A stretch of DNA of 64,000 bases. Origin: Geodermatophilus sp. DSM 44513. GTDB lineage: Bacteria > Actinomycetota > Actinomycetes > Mycobacteriales > Geodermatophilaceae. Positions 15,844-22,626 of this stretch are shown in pieces. A model generated the notes under the pieces. The model saw only the letters and a list, made by a program, of their open reading frames with translations, searched no databases and was not told the DNA's origin. Location of the stretch: contig NZ_CP135963.1 in the NCBI RefSeq assembly GCF_032460525.1, positions 2,108,001 through 2,172,000 of the forward strand, in the 5' to 3' direction. Each line of letters starts with the position of its first letter. Within the stretch, counting starts at the first letter, position 1. The position numbers and the translations under genes were made by a program.

Positions 15844-16047
15844 CCACAGCAGGGCGGCTCCCGCGCCGAGGGCGATGACCCAGCGGTGGGCGGCCGCGGT
15901 CCAGCGCAGCAGCGCCGGCCCGGTCAGCGGCGCGGGCAGCGGGCGCTCGACCCGCGGCAGGCGGCGGGGTGCCGGTGCGATGCGCGGGCCGGCGGCCCGT
16001 CCCCCGGTCGTCCCAGCCGCCGGCTGAGGCTACCGTCCGTTGACCAC

Positions 16048-16066
16048 ATAGGTAAGGCTGCCCTAA
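16048..16066. promoter_or_regulatory. iron box between divergent genes (DtxR/IdeR-type operator)
   Basis: ATAGGTAAGGCTGCCCTAA matches 15 of 19 positions of the IdeR/DtxR consensus and keeps the central GGCT and outer TAGG/CCTAA. It lies between the ABC exporter genes (leftward) and the siderophore-interacting protein gene (rightward), 41 nt before the latter's start. It could therefore repress both transcription units when iron is plentiful. Confidence 0.8.
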
Positions 16067-16107
16067 GTTTGTCCCGTCACCCGTCCCACCCTGACCGGAG
16101 GTCCCCC

Positions 16108-16908
16108 GTGCACGGACGCGTCGTCACCACCGAACGGCTGACGCCCGGGATGGTCCGCGTGGTCCTGGGTGGTGACGGGCTGGCCGGCTTTACCTGCGAC
16201 GGCTGCACCGACGCCTACGTCAACGTGGCGATCCCGCCGGCCGGTGCGCCGTACGCCGCCCCGTTCGACGTCGCCGAGGTGACCGCCGGCCGGCCGCGGG
16301 GGGAGTGGCCGGCTCGCCGCCGGTACACCGTCCGGTCCTGGGATGCCGACCGGCGGCTGCTCACCCTGGACGTCGTCGTCCACGGCGACGCCGGCGTCGG
16401 CGGGCCGTGGGCGGCGAACGCGCGGCCGGGTGACGTGTTGGTGTTCACCGGGCCCGGCGGCGGCTACCGGCCCGACCCGGCCGCCGACTGGCACCTGCTG
16501 GCCGGCGACGAGTCGGCGCTGCCGGCCATCGCCGCCTCGCTGGAGGCCGTGCCCGCCGGGGCGCCGGTCGTCGTCCGCGTCGTCGTCGACGGACCCGAGC
16601 ACGAGATCCCGCTGCCCTCGTCCGGCGCGCTGGACCTTGTCTGGTTGCACCGCTCCGGCACACCACAGGATGCCGACCTGCTCCCCGCCGCCGTCCGCGC
16701 GCTGCCGGCCTGGCGCGGACGACTGCAGGCGTTCGTGCACGGCGAGGCCGGCGAGGTGCGCGAGGTCCGCCGGCACCTGCTCACCGAGCGCGGCGCCACC
16801 CGCGCGGACCTGTCCTGCTCCCCGTACTGGCGGCGCACGATGACCGACGAGGCCTGGCGGCAGGTCAAGGCAGCCTGGACCGCTGAGGTCGAACGGGACG
16901 TCGCCTGA
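16108..16908 (+). CDS. siderophore-interacting flavoprotein (SIP/ViuB family)
   Basis: A 266-residue cytoplasmic protein. The N-terminal FAD-binding barrel contains the family motif RRYTVRSWD near residue 72 and GPGGGYRPDP near 115. The C-terminal NAD(P)H-binding part shows LLAGDESALPAIAASLEAVP and SCSPYWRRTMTDEAW at the end. Family members use NAD(P)H or ferredoxin to reduce ferric siderophores and free the iron. GTG 16108 is preceded by GGAGG and an iron box. The gene is followed, with TGATG overlap, by a 33-codon ORF and then the tandem binding lipoproteins, so iron delivered by them is probably released by this enzyme. Confidence 0.93.
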   Translation: MHGRVVTTERLTPGMVRVVLGGDGLAGFTCDGCTDAYVNVAIPPAGAPYAAPFDVAEVTAGRPRGEWPARRRYTVRSWDADRRLLTLDVVVHGDAGVGGPWAANARPGDVLVFTGPGGGYRPDPAADWHLLAGDESALPAIAASLEAVPAGAPVVVRVVVDGPEHEIPLPSSGALDLVWLHRSGTPQDADLLPAAVRALPAWRGRLQAFVHGEAGEVREVRRHLLTERGATRADLSCSPYWRRTMTDEAWRQVKAAWTAEVERDVA

Positions 16909-17009
16909 TGGCCCGTCCACCGCGACCGGCCACCGCGCCGGCCGGCGTCGCCCACCGGCTCCTCGACGAGGTCGAGGCCGGGGTCATCGCCGCCCGCGAC
17001 GTCCGCTGA
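16908..17009 (+). CDS. small ORF coupled to the SIP gene
   Basis: A 33-residue frame (MARPPRPATAPAGVAHRLLD, then EVEAGVIAARDVR) begins at an ATG that overlaps the TGA of the SIP gene as TGATG and ends 22 nt before the first binding lipoprotein. Third codon positions are strongly G/C. No membrane segment or known motif is seen. Its position suggests translation by re-initiation; the function is unknown. Confidence 0.4.
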   Translation: MARPPRPATAPAGVAHRLLDEVEAGVIAARDVR

Positions 17010-17031
17010 CCCGACCACCGGAAGGACCCGC

Positions 17032-18072
17032 GTGCCCGCCCTGCTCGCCCCGCCGTCCCCACCCTGTTTCCTGCCGCCGGCCGACCTCCTCGTCGACCAG
17101 GCCACCCGCCGCGACCTGCTCCGGGGAGCAGGCGTCCTCGGGCTGGGCGCGTTGCTGACCGCCTGCGGCGGCTCGTCCGCCGGCCAGGGGGAGCAGCGAT
17201 CGGCGTCCGGCGGCTCCGGCGCCGCGGGGGAGGGGGCTACGCCACAGCGCGTCGTGGCCCTGGAGCACAACACGTTGGCCTACCTGCTCGACCTGGGCGT
17301 GGTGCCCGTGGCGGCCGGCACCTTCGCCGCGGGCTTCTTCGGCCCGGACGTCGCCTTCCACCCCTCGCTCTACGAGTACGGCGCGGCCGAGGTCGACCCG
17401 CTGCCGCAGGTCGAGCTCGACCTGGAATCGCTGGTCGCGCTGGCCGCCGACCTGCTGATCGGCTCGGAGAGCGCGGTGGACGCCGTCGGTCGCGACCCGC
17501 TGGCCGCCATCGCCCCCACCACGAGCTATGCGCGGCCGGGGACGAGCACTTCCTACCGCGACGAGCTGCGCGCGGTTGCCCGGTCGCTCGGCCGGGAACG
17601 GCGGGCCGACGAGCTGCTGGCCGAACTGGACGCCGAGCTGGCCGACCTGGCGTCGACCCGCGCCCTCCCGGGGGTCTCCACCGCCTCGGTGGTGCGTCCG
17701 ATTGACGACCAGAGCTTCTACCTGTTCACCGCCGACTCGACCGCGGGCGCCCTGCTCGCCAGCGTCGGTCTCGACCCGGCAGCCGCCCTGGACGCGCCCG
17801 CTGTCGACCGCGGCTTCGGCCGGATCGAGCTGTCGGCCGAGCGCCTCGGTGAGCTGCGGGGTGACGTGCTGGTCGTGCTGGCCCGCGAGGAGGGTGACTT
17901 CGACGCCGGGGTGCTCGCGGGCCTGCGCGCCAACCCCCTGTACGCCGGCCTCCCGGCGGTCCGCGCCGGCCGGGTCGCCGTCGGGGACAACTTCGTGCTG
18001 CTCGGCGTCGCCGGCGTCCGGAGCATCGCGCCTGAGCTGGGCCGGGTGGTCGACCGGCTGCGGCCGGCCTGA
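17032..18072 (+). CDS. Tat-dependent siderophore-binding lipoprotein, array member 1
   Basis: A 346-residue FepB/FhuD-type binding protein. A 27-residue proline-rich leader (LLAPPSPPCFLPPADLLVDQ) precedes the twin-arginine motif ATRRDLLRGAG and a lipobox LLTAC near residue 46, so export is by Tat followed by lipidation. The mature part begins with a Gly/Ser linker. The N-lobe motif PQRVVALEHNTLAYLLDLGV and the VALAADLLIGSES segment fit the family. GTG 17032 has a GGAAGG RBS. The nucleotide sequence of the leader is nearly the same as in the next gene, while the mature domains differ strongly. It probably recognises one of several siderophores. Confidence 0.9.
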   Translation: MPALLAPPSPPCFLPPADLLVDQATRRDLLRGAGVLGLGALLTACGGSSAGQGEQRSASGGSGAAGEGATPQRVVALEHNTLAYLLDLGVVPVAAGTFAAGFFGPDVAFHPSLYEYGAAEVDPLPQVELDLESLVALAADLLIGSESAVDAVGRDPLAAIAPTTSYARPGTSTSYRDELRAVARSLGRERRADELLAELDAELADLASTRALPGVSTASVVRPIDDQSFYLFTADSTAGALLASVGLDPAAALDAPAVDRGFGRIELSAERLGELRGDVLVVLAREEGDFDAGVLAGLRANPLYAGLPAVRAGRVAVGDNFVLLGVAGVRSIAPELGRVVDRLRPA

Positions 18073-18106
18073 GCCCCGCCCCTGCCCCTGCCGAGGAGTG
18101 ATCGCC

Positions 18107-19171
18107 GTGCCCACCCTGCTGCTTCCGCCGTCCCCGCCCGGCTTCCTGCCGCCGGCCGACCTGCTCGTCGACCAGGTCACCCGCCGCGACCTGCTCCGGG
18201 GTGCCGGCCTGCTCACCGTGGCCGGTGTCCTCGCCGCCTGCGGCGGCTCGGGGAGCGGGGAGACCACGCCGGCCGCCGGCGACGGCGGTACCCGCGGCTA
18301 CACCGACGACGCCGGGCGGGACGTCGATATCCCCGTGCGCCCGCAGCGCATCGTCGCCACCCACGGCCGCAACGCCGGCGGCCTGGTGCTCGCCCTCGGC
18401 GGGCCGGTGGTCGGCATCGCCACCCGCGACGGGGGGCTGGAGCTGGCGATCACCCGCTACTTCAACGCGGCCGGCATCGAGACGGTCGGTGAGTACAGCG
18501 AGCCCGACGTGAAGAAGATCGCCACGCTGCGCCCCGACTTGATCGTGCACCAGGCCGCCGACGGGCAGGTGAGCCTGGAACCGGAGGTGGTGCAGCGCCT
18601 GGAGCAGCTGGCCCCGGTGGTCGGCTTCGACGTCTTCCAGCCGGTCGAGACGGTGACGGCCAAGGTGGTTGAGCTGCTCGGCACCCCGGAGGCCGAGCAG
18701 GCCGCCGCCGAGCAGCGCGCCCGGTACGAGGAGGCCCTCGGGGAGCTGCGCGCCGTGCTCGGCGACCGGTGGGCCGACGTCACCGCGTCCTCGCTGTTCT
18801 TCTACGGCGCCGACGCCGGGTACGTCGCCGCGGGCGGGCCGCAGATCAACGCCGGCAACAACATCCTGACTTCGCTGGGCGTGTCCTGGACGCCGCTGGT
18901 GCAGCAGGCCGCGGCCAACGGGCAGTTCCTCGGCGACATCAGCGTCGAGCGGCTGCCGGAGTTCGACGCCGACCTGCTGATGGTCAGCACGTTCGAGGAC
19001 CCGGACGTCGAGGCGCTGCCCCTCTACGGCGGCCTGGCCGCCGTCCGCGCCGGCCAGGTCGTCGCCGTCCCCGACAACCTGGTCGGCACCCACTACCTCA
19101 ACTACACCGCGGTGGCCGAGTACCTGCGCGACCAGCTCGTCGGCCGCGAGCTGCGCACCGACCTGGTCTGA
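18107..19171 (+). CDS. Tat-dependent siderophore-binding lipoprotein, array member 2
   Basis: A 354-residue binding lipoprotein. It has the same leader architecture as the previous gene (LLLPPSPPGFLPPADLLVDQ, then VTRRDLLRGAGLL and lipobox LAAC). The mature domain carries RGYTDDAGRDVDIPVRPQRI, the classic entry to the FepB/FecB N-lobe, and KKIATLRPDLIVHQAADGQV. Near the C-terminus AVRAGQVVAVPDNL is typical of the second lobe. GTG 18107 follows GAGGAG at 8 nt. No permease or ATPase lies in this cluster, so it presumably feeds the importer at 7.3-11.4 kb or one elsewhere. Confidence 0.92.
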   Translation: MPTLLLPPSPPGFLPPADLLVDQVTRRDLLRGAGLLTVAGVLAACGGSGSGETTPAAGDGGTRGYTDDAGRDVDIPVRPQRIVATHGRNAGGLVLALGGPVVGIATRDGGLELAITRYFNAAGIETVGEYSEPDVKKIATLRPDLIVHQAADGQVSLEPEVVQRLEQLAPVVGFDVFQPVETVTAKVVELLGTPEAEQAAAEQRARYEEALGELRAVLGDRWADVTASSLFFYGADAGYVAAGGPQINAGNNILTSLGVSWTPLVQQAAANGQFLGDISVERLPEFDADLLMVSTFEDPDVEALPLYGGLAAVRAGQVVAVPDNLVGTHYLNYTAVAEYLRDQLVGRELRTDLV

Positions 19172-19185
19172 CCCGAGGAGTACCG

Positions 19186-19728
19186 ATGCCCACGCTGCTC
19201 GCCCCGCCTGCGTCCACCCCACCGGCCGACGACGCCACCCGCCGCGACCTGCTCAAGGGAGCCGGCCTGCTCACCGTCGCTGGGTTCCTCGCCGCCTGCG
19301 GCGGCGGCGATGTCGGCGGACCGACCGGTCGGCGGACCCGCACGGTGGAGCACACCGCCGGCACCACCGAGGTGCCGGTCGACCCGCAGCGGGTGGTCGC
19401 GCTGGACGGCACGCTGGAGTTCGGCCTGATCGCCCTGGACCTGGCCCCGGTGGCGGTGGATGCCAAGCACGACGCGTGGCGGGAGGGCGTCGCCGACCTG
19501 CTGCCCGCGGACCTCGACCTCACCGCTGTGCCCCGGTTCGGGGCGGGCTACGAACCCGACCTGGAGGCCGTCGCCGGCGCCGCCCCGGAGGTGGTCGTCG
19601 GCACCGATGTGAACCACACCGAAAGCTACGACCGGCTGTCCCAGATCGCGCCCACGGAGCTGCTCCACCGCGGCGCCCTGACCTGGACCGCCGACGACGA
19701 CGACGACAAGGAGCCCATCCCGTGCTGA
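19186..19728 (+). CDS. siderophore-binding lipoprotein, N-lobe only (array member 3, truncated)
   Basis: A 180-residue lipoprotein with the array leader (MPTLLAPPASTPPADDATRR, DLLKGAG, lipobox LAAC). RTRTVEHTAGTTEVPVDPQR and PEVVVGTDVNHTESYDRLSQ define the first lobe of a FepB-type binding domain. It then ends after a DDDDDKEPIPC tail. Binding proteins of this family are normally 310-350 residues, so the linking helix and second lobe are missing. The stop overlaps the next gene's start region, consistent with a deletion that joined it to the following copy. It may be a non-functional remnant, or a single-lobe protein with another role. Confidence 0.75.
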   Translation: MPTLLAPPASTPPADDATRRDLLKGAGLLTVAGFLAACGGGDVGGPTGRRTRTVEHTAGTTEVPVDPQRVVALDGTLEFGLIALDLAPVAVDAKHDAWREGVADLLPADLDLTAVPRFGAGYEPDLEAVAGAAPEVVVGTDVNHTESYDRLSQIAPTELLHRGALTWTADDDDDKEPIPC

Positions 19729-20738
19729 TGACCGTCCTCGACCGCTGCCTCCCGCCGGCCCCCATGCCCCTCTCCGACGATGTGACCCGCCGCCGGTTCA
19801 TCCAGGGCGTCGGCGCCGTAGGTCTGACCTGGGTGCTCGCCGGCTGCGGCGGCGCTACCCCGGTGGCCGGCGAGCAGGCACCCGCCGAGGGCGACACGGT
19901 CACCGTCGACAACCGGTTCGGGTCCTTCCAGGTGCCCCGCGAGCCGCAGCGCGTCGTCGGCTGGGAAGGTCGCCGGGACCTGGAGACGGCGCTGGCGCTC
20001 GGCCTCACGCCGATCGCCGTCGGCTCCAACGCGCTGGGGGACGACAGGCAGCCGGCGCCGTTCGTGCCGGTCGACCTCACCGGCGTCGAGGTCATCGAGC
20101 AGACCGAACCGGACCTGGAGCTCATCGCGACGCTGACACCGGACCTGATCCTCACCCGGGACAGCAACATCGAAGAGCTGCTCGACCGGATCCGCACCCT
20201 GGCCCCGCTGGTCCCCGTCGGAGGGGACGGCCCGTGGCGACCGGAACTGGAGTCGATCGCTGCCGCGCTGCGCCGTGAGGAGCAGCTGTCCGGGCCGCTG
20301 GGCGAGTACGACCGGCGCAGGGCCGAGATCCAGCAGCGGCACGCCGACCGCATCGACAGCGCCGTGCTGGCCGTCGTCCAGTACCAGGAGGGCACGTTCT
20401 ACTCGTCGGCCACCGACGGTTTCTACCTGCAGGCCAACACGCTGGCCGACCTGGGCGGCACCCACCTGCCGTTCCTCGAGGAGGGCGGCGAGGCGTTCAC
20501 CGGCGACGGGTTCTCCGCCGAGCGCACCAGCGAGCTGGCCGGCGCCGACGCGATCGTGCTGATCACCAACACGCCGGACGAGCGCAGCCTGCTGGATGCC
20601 TCCCCGCTGTGGCAGCAGCTGCCCGCCGTGGCCGCCGGCCGGGTGGTGGAGTCGGACTTCCGCACCAACTACGGGTCGGTCTACGCGGCCGGGGCCTGCC
20701 TGGACCTGCTCGACCGCACCTACGCCACGCTCGCCTGA
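19722..20738 (+). CDS. Tat-dependent siderophore-binding lipoprotein, array member 4
   Basis: A 338-residue binding lipoprotein. GTG 19722 lies 8 nt after AAGGAG, while an in-frame ATG at 19728 overlaps the previous stop; the GTG is preferred on spacing. The leader is shorter than in the other copies (PPAPMPLSDDVTRRRFIQGV), followed by lipobox LAGC. The mature domain shows FGSFQVPREPQRVVGWEGRR, LIATLTPDLILTRDSNIEEL and a C-lobe ending LPAVAAGRVVESDFRTNYGS. This is complete in length. It is the most divergent of the array and lies just before a decayed fifth leader. Confidence 0.9.
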   Translation: MLMTVLDRCLPPAPMPLSDDVTRRRFIQGVGAVGLTWVLAGCGGATPVAGEQAPAEGDTVTVDNRFGSFQVPREPQRVVGWEGRRDLETALALGLTPIAVGSNALGDDRQPAPFVPVDLTGVEVIEQTEPDLELIATLTPDLILTRDSNIEELLDRIRTLAPLVPVGGDGPWRPELESIAAALRREEQLSGPLGEYDRRRAEIQQRHADRIDSAVLAVVQYQEGTFYSSATDGFYLQANTLADLGGTHLPFLEEGGEAFTGDGFSAERTSELAGADAIVLITNTPDERSLLDASPLWQQLPAVAAGRVVESDFRTNYGSVYAAGACLDLLDRTYATLA

Positions 20739-20759
20739 ACCCGTCCCGAGGAGCGCTCC

Positions 20760-20861
20760 GTGCTCGCCGTCCCCGACCGACCCCCGCCACCGGCGCCGGA
20801 CGACGCCACCGGCCGTCACCCTGTCGCCGCCCGTGGCGGCGGGCAGCGGCGGCCGACGTGA
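20760..20861 (+). pseudogene. decayed leader of a fifth binding lipoprotein
   Basis: GTG 20760, with the same GAGGAG spacing as the preceding genes, opens VLAVPDRPPPPAPDDATGRH. It aligns with the array leaders (PPADDATRRDLLKG) but the twin-arginine pair is broken (GRH) and the frame stops after 33 codons without a lipobox. It is best read as the 5' remnant of another copy. Confidence 0.5.
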
Positions 20862-21010
20862 GCATCCCCGTGACCACCGCCCTGCGGGGCATGCCCAACC
20901 CGGCGCGGTAGTCCCGGACCAGCCGGCCCAGGCCAGGTGGCGGTGGCCGTGGCCTGCGCGGCCGGGGCCGCCGTGGTGGTGTGGCGGGTACCCACCCGGG
21001 AGACCGTGCT

Positions 21011-21065
21011 GGCCCGCCAGGGTCCCCCCGCGGGGGAGGACGGGGCGGGGTGACCCTGGCGGGCC
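21011..21065. repeat. perfect 14-bp inverted repeat with GC-rich core
   Basis: GGCCCGCCAGGGTC at 21011-21024 is exactly complementary to GACCCTGGCGGGCC at 21052-21065, with a 27-nt core that itself contains CCCCCGCGGGGG. It overlaps the 5' edge of the ABC-ATPase remnant. It could act as a bidirectional terminator for the binding-protein array or mark a rearrangement junction. There is no T-run. Confidence 0.6.
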
Positions 21066-21413
21066 TCCCTGCCGGCCGGCCTGCACACCCCGGTCGCCGA
21101 CCGCGGCGCAGACCTGTCCGCCGGCGAGCGGCAGCTGGTCGCGCTGGCCCGAGCGGCGCTCGCCGACCCCGATGTCCTCGTCCTCGACGAGGCCACCGCC
21201 GACGTCGACCCGGTCACCGAGGAGCTGGTGGCCGCCGGCCTGCGCAGCCTCGGGGCGGGCCGCACCGTGGTTGTGGTGGCGCACCGGCCGGAGACCGCCT
21301 CCCGCGCCGACCGCGTGCTGCGGGTCGCCGACGGCACCGTGCAGGAGCTCCGCCACACCGCGCACCACCCACTGACGGACGCGACCTCGGGGCGGGGCAT
21401 CGGACACGGCTGA
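21053..21413 (+). pseudogene. ABC exporter ATPase, C-terminal remnant
   Basis: The frame SLPAGLHTPVADRGADLSAG continues into the signature region (LSAGERQLVALARAALA), Walker B (VLVLDEATADVDP) and H-loop (VVVVAHRPETASRADRVLRV), then ends GIGHG. Walker A, the Q-loop and the whole membrane domain are missing. An in-frame TGA (21050-21052) lies just upstream of the similarity. About 115 of roughly 580 residues remain. It follows the siderophore binding-protein array on the same strand and is probably what is left of another exporter of the kind found at 12.4-15.8 kb. Confidence 0.75.
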
Positions 21414-22019
21414 CCGCCGACGGCAGGAGCCCTGCCTCGGCGGCAACACGGCGACCGGTGGCCGGAGCGACGCGCACGTCGGCGGCGGGCGACGTCGACG
21501 ACGATCACCGTGTCGACGTCGTCGACGAGGGAGGAGGAACGACCCGGTGGGTGCGTCGGCGCGTGCTCTGCCGATCGTCCCGTGGGGACGAACTGCTCGC
21601 CGAGCACTGGATGCCGTGTGAGCTCGCGTCGGCGACCGCCACGGCGCCCCTGGCTGTCCCTCGTGCCACAGAGGTCGCCTCACGATGCCGTCCGGGATCG
21701 TCCGCGGGGGCCGAATGACGGCGCGGCTTCCTGGACTGCACAGGTGACTCCGGGGCAGTGTGACGATCCATCGGCGCTCGATGCGGGGAGCGGTCGGTCA
21801 CGACCCACGGGGGAGGGGCCACGCCGCCGGGACGGACAGGTCGAGAGCAGGAGGTCACGGCTGTCGGCGTACGTCCTCCCGAACGGTGCTGCGTGACCAC
21901 CGTTCTGACCACCATTGGTCCCGATCCGCAGTGGTCCGCCGCAGTCCGTTCCGGTCGCGTACAACACCTGAGCTGCGCAGATGGCTGCGAGCGGACCTCG
22001 GCGGACCTGCCGCCGACGG
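21414..22019. other. intergenic stretch without a convincing gene
   Basis: About 600 nt between the ABC-ATPase remnant and the tRNA fragment. Reading frames exist on both strands but have Arg/Ser-rich composition, no RBS and no recognisable motif. It has more A/T than neighbouring genes and probably contains decayed sequence. Confidence 0.5.
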
Positions 22020-22061
22020 CTGGGGGTCAAGGGGTCGCAGGTTCAAATCCTGTCAGCCCGA
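22020..22061 (+). other. 3' half of a tRNA-Pro(GGG) gene (probable attachment-site remnant)
   Basis: The sequence starts with the anticodon loop CTGGGGG (anticodon GGG) and the 3' anticodon stem TCAAG. It continues through the variable loop to the T-arm GCAGG-TTCAAAT-CCTGT, the acceptor 3' strand CAGCCCG and a discriminator A. This is the typical actinobacterial tRNA-Pro 3' half. Upstream of the loop the sequence does not form a 5' stem, D-arm or acceptor. A break exactly at the anticodon loop is what tyrosine-recombinase integration into tRNA genes leaves behind. No functional tRNA can be made from it. Confidence 0.75.
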
Positions 22062-22111
22062 CAGCGAGACCGCAGGTCAGAGGCGGGTCGGCCGAGGAGG
22101 CCGGCCCGCCT
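22031..22111 (+). repeat. direct repeat copy A (tRNA-Pro 3' end plus downstream hairpin)
   Basis: Aligned without gaps to 53520-53600, this copy agrees at 69 of 81 positions, including an uninterrupted 25-nt identity (GACCGCAGGTCAGAGGCGGG plus TCGGC). It covers the T-arm and acceptor of the tRNA fragment and a downstream hairpin (AGGCGGGTCGGCC / GGCCGGCCCGCCT) that looks like the tRNA's terminator. The second copy lies 31.5 kb away in the same orientation. Confidence 0.8.
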
Positions 22112-22340
22112 CCTTCGTGCGTACGGCCACCGGTACAGCAACGCGGTCGGAGCACAGCAACAGCCATCCCTGCCCGTTCGCCCAGCCGCTGGTGCCGACC
22201 TGCGTGTGGCCGGTGGGGTCCTGCAGGGAGTGGTACTCGGCCCCGCTGACGCAGGTGGCACCACGGCAGCTGGGTGCGGGGGAGCGCAGGCGGCGGGCGG
22301 CGGCCCAGGTGGCCAGCTGGGCCTGACCGTCGATCGCCAC
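22077..22340 (-). CDS. hypothetical small cysteine-containing protein
   Basis: A frame of up to 87 residues with strongly G/C-biased third positions. It reads CRGATCVSGAEYHSLQDPTG and then QVGTSGWANGQGWLLLCSDR. The spacing of three cysteines and the aromatic-rich centre look protein-like, but I recognise no family. The GTG at 22340 has no clear RBS and the true start could lie upstream. The 3' end runs into the tRNA-terminator hairpin of repeat copy A. It may be a fragment of a gene cut by the rearrangement that created the tRNA remnant. Confidence 0.3.
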   Translation of the reverse strand: MAIDGQAQLATWAAARRLRSPAPSCRGATCVSGAEYHSLQDPTGHTQVGTSGWANGQGWLLLCSDRVAVPVAVRTKEAGRPPRPTRL

Positions 22341-22626
22341 CGCTGGGGCCGTTGCCGGCCGGGGTCGGCGTCTCGTACGCCCGCGCCCAGCTCGGGGAGA
22401 GCCGCGCTTCCCCGGCAAGCCCGGGTACGGCGGCGAGGTCTTCTCCGGCCGGCCCACCTGACGTGACCTCACCGTCGGCCCCGAGAGCTGCCGGGTCGCG
22501 TGAGCAGTCGTCTCGGAGCCGGTGAGGGAGCCCGGACACCGGGCGGGACATCGGTGCGCCGTCGGCGCGGGTGCGGTGCGGTGACCTGTGCTCGCATGAC
22601 GATGGTGCGTCTTTGCGACGCCGCTC

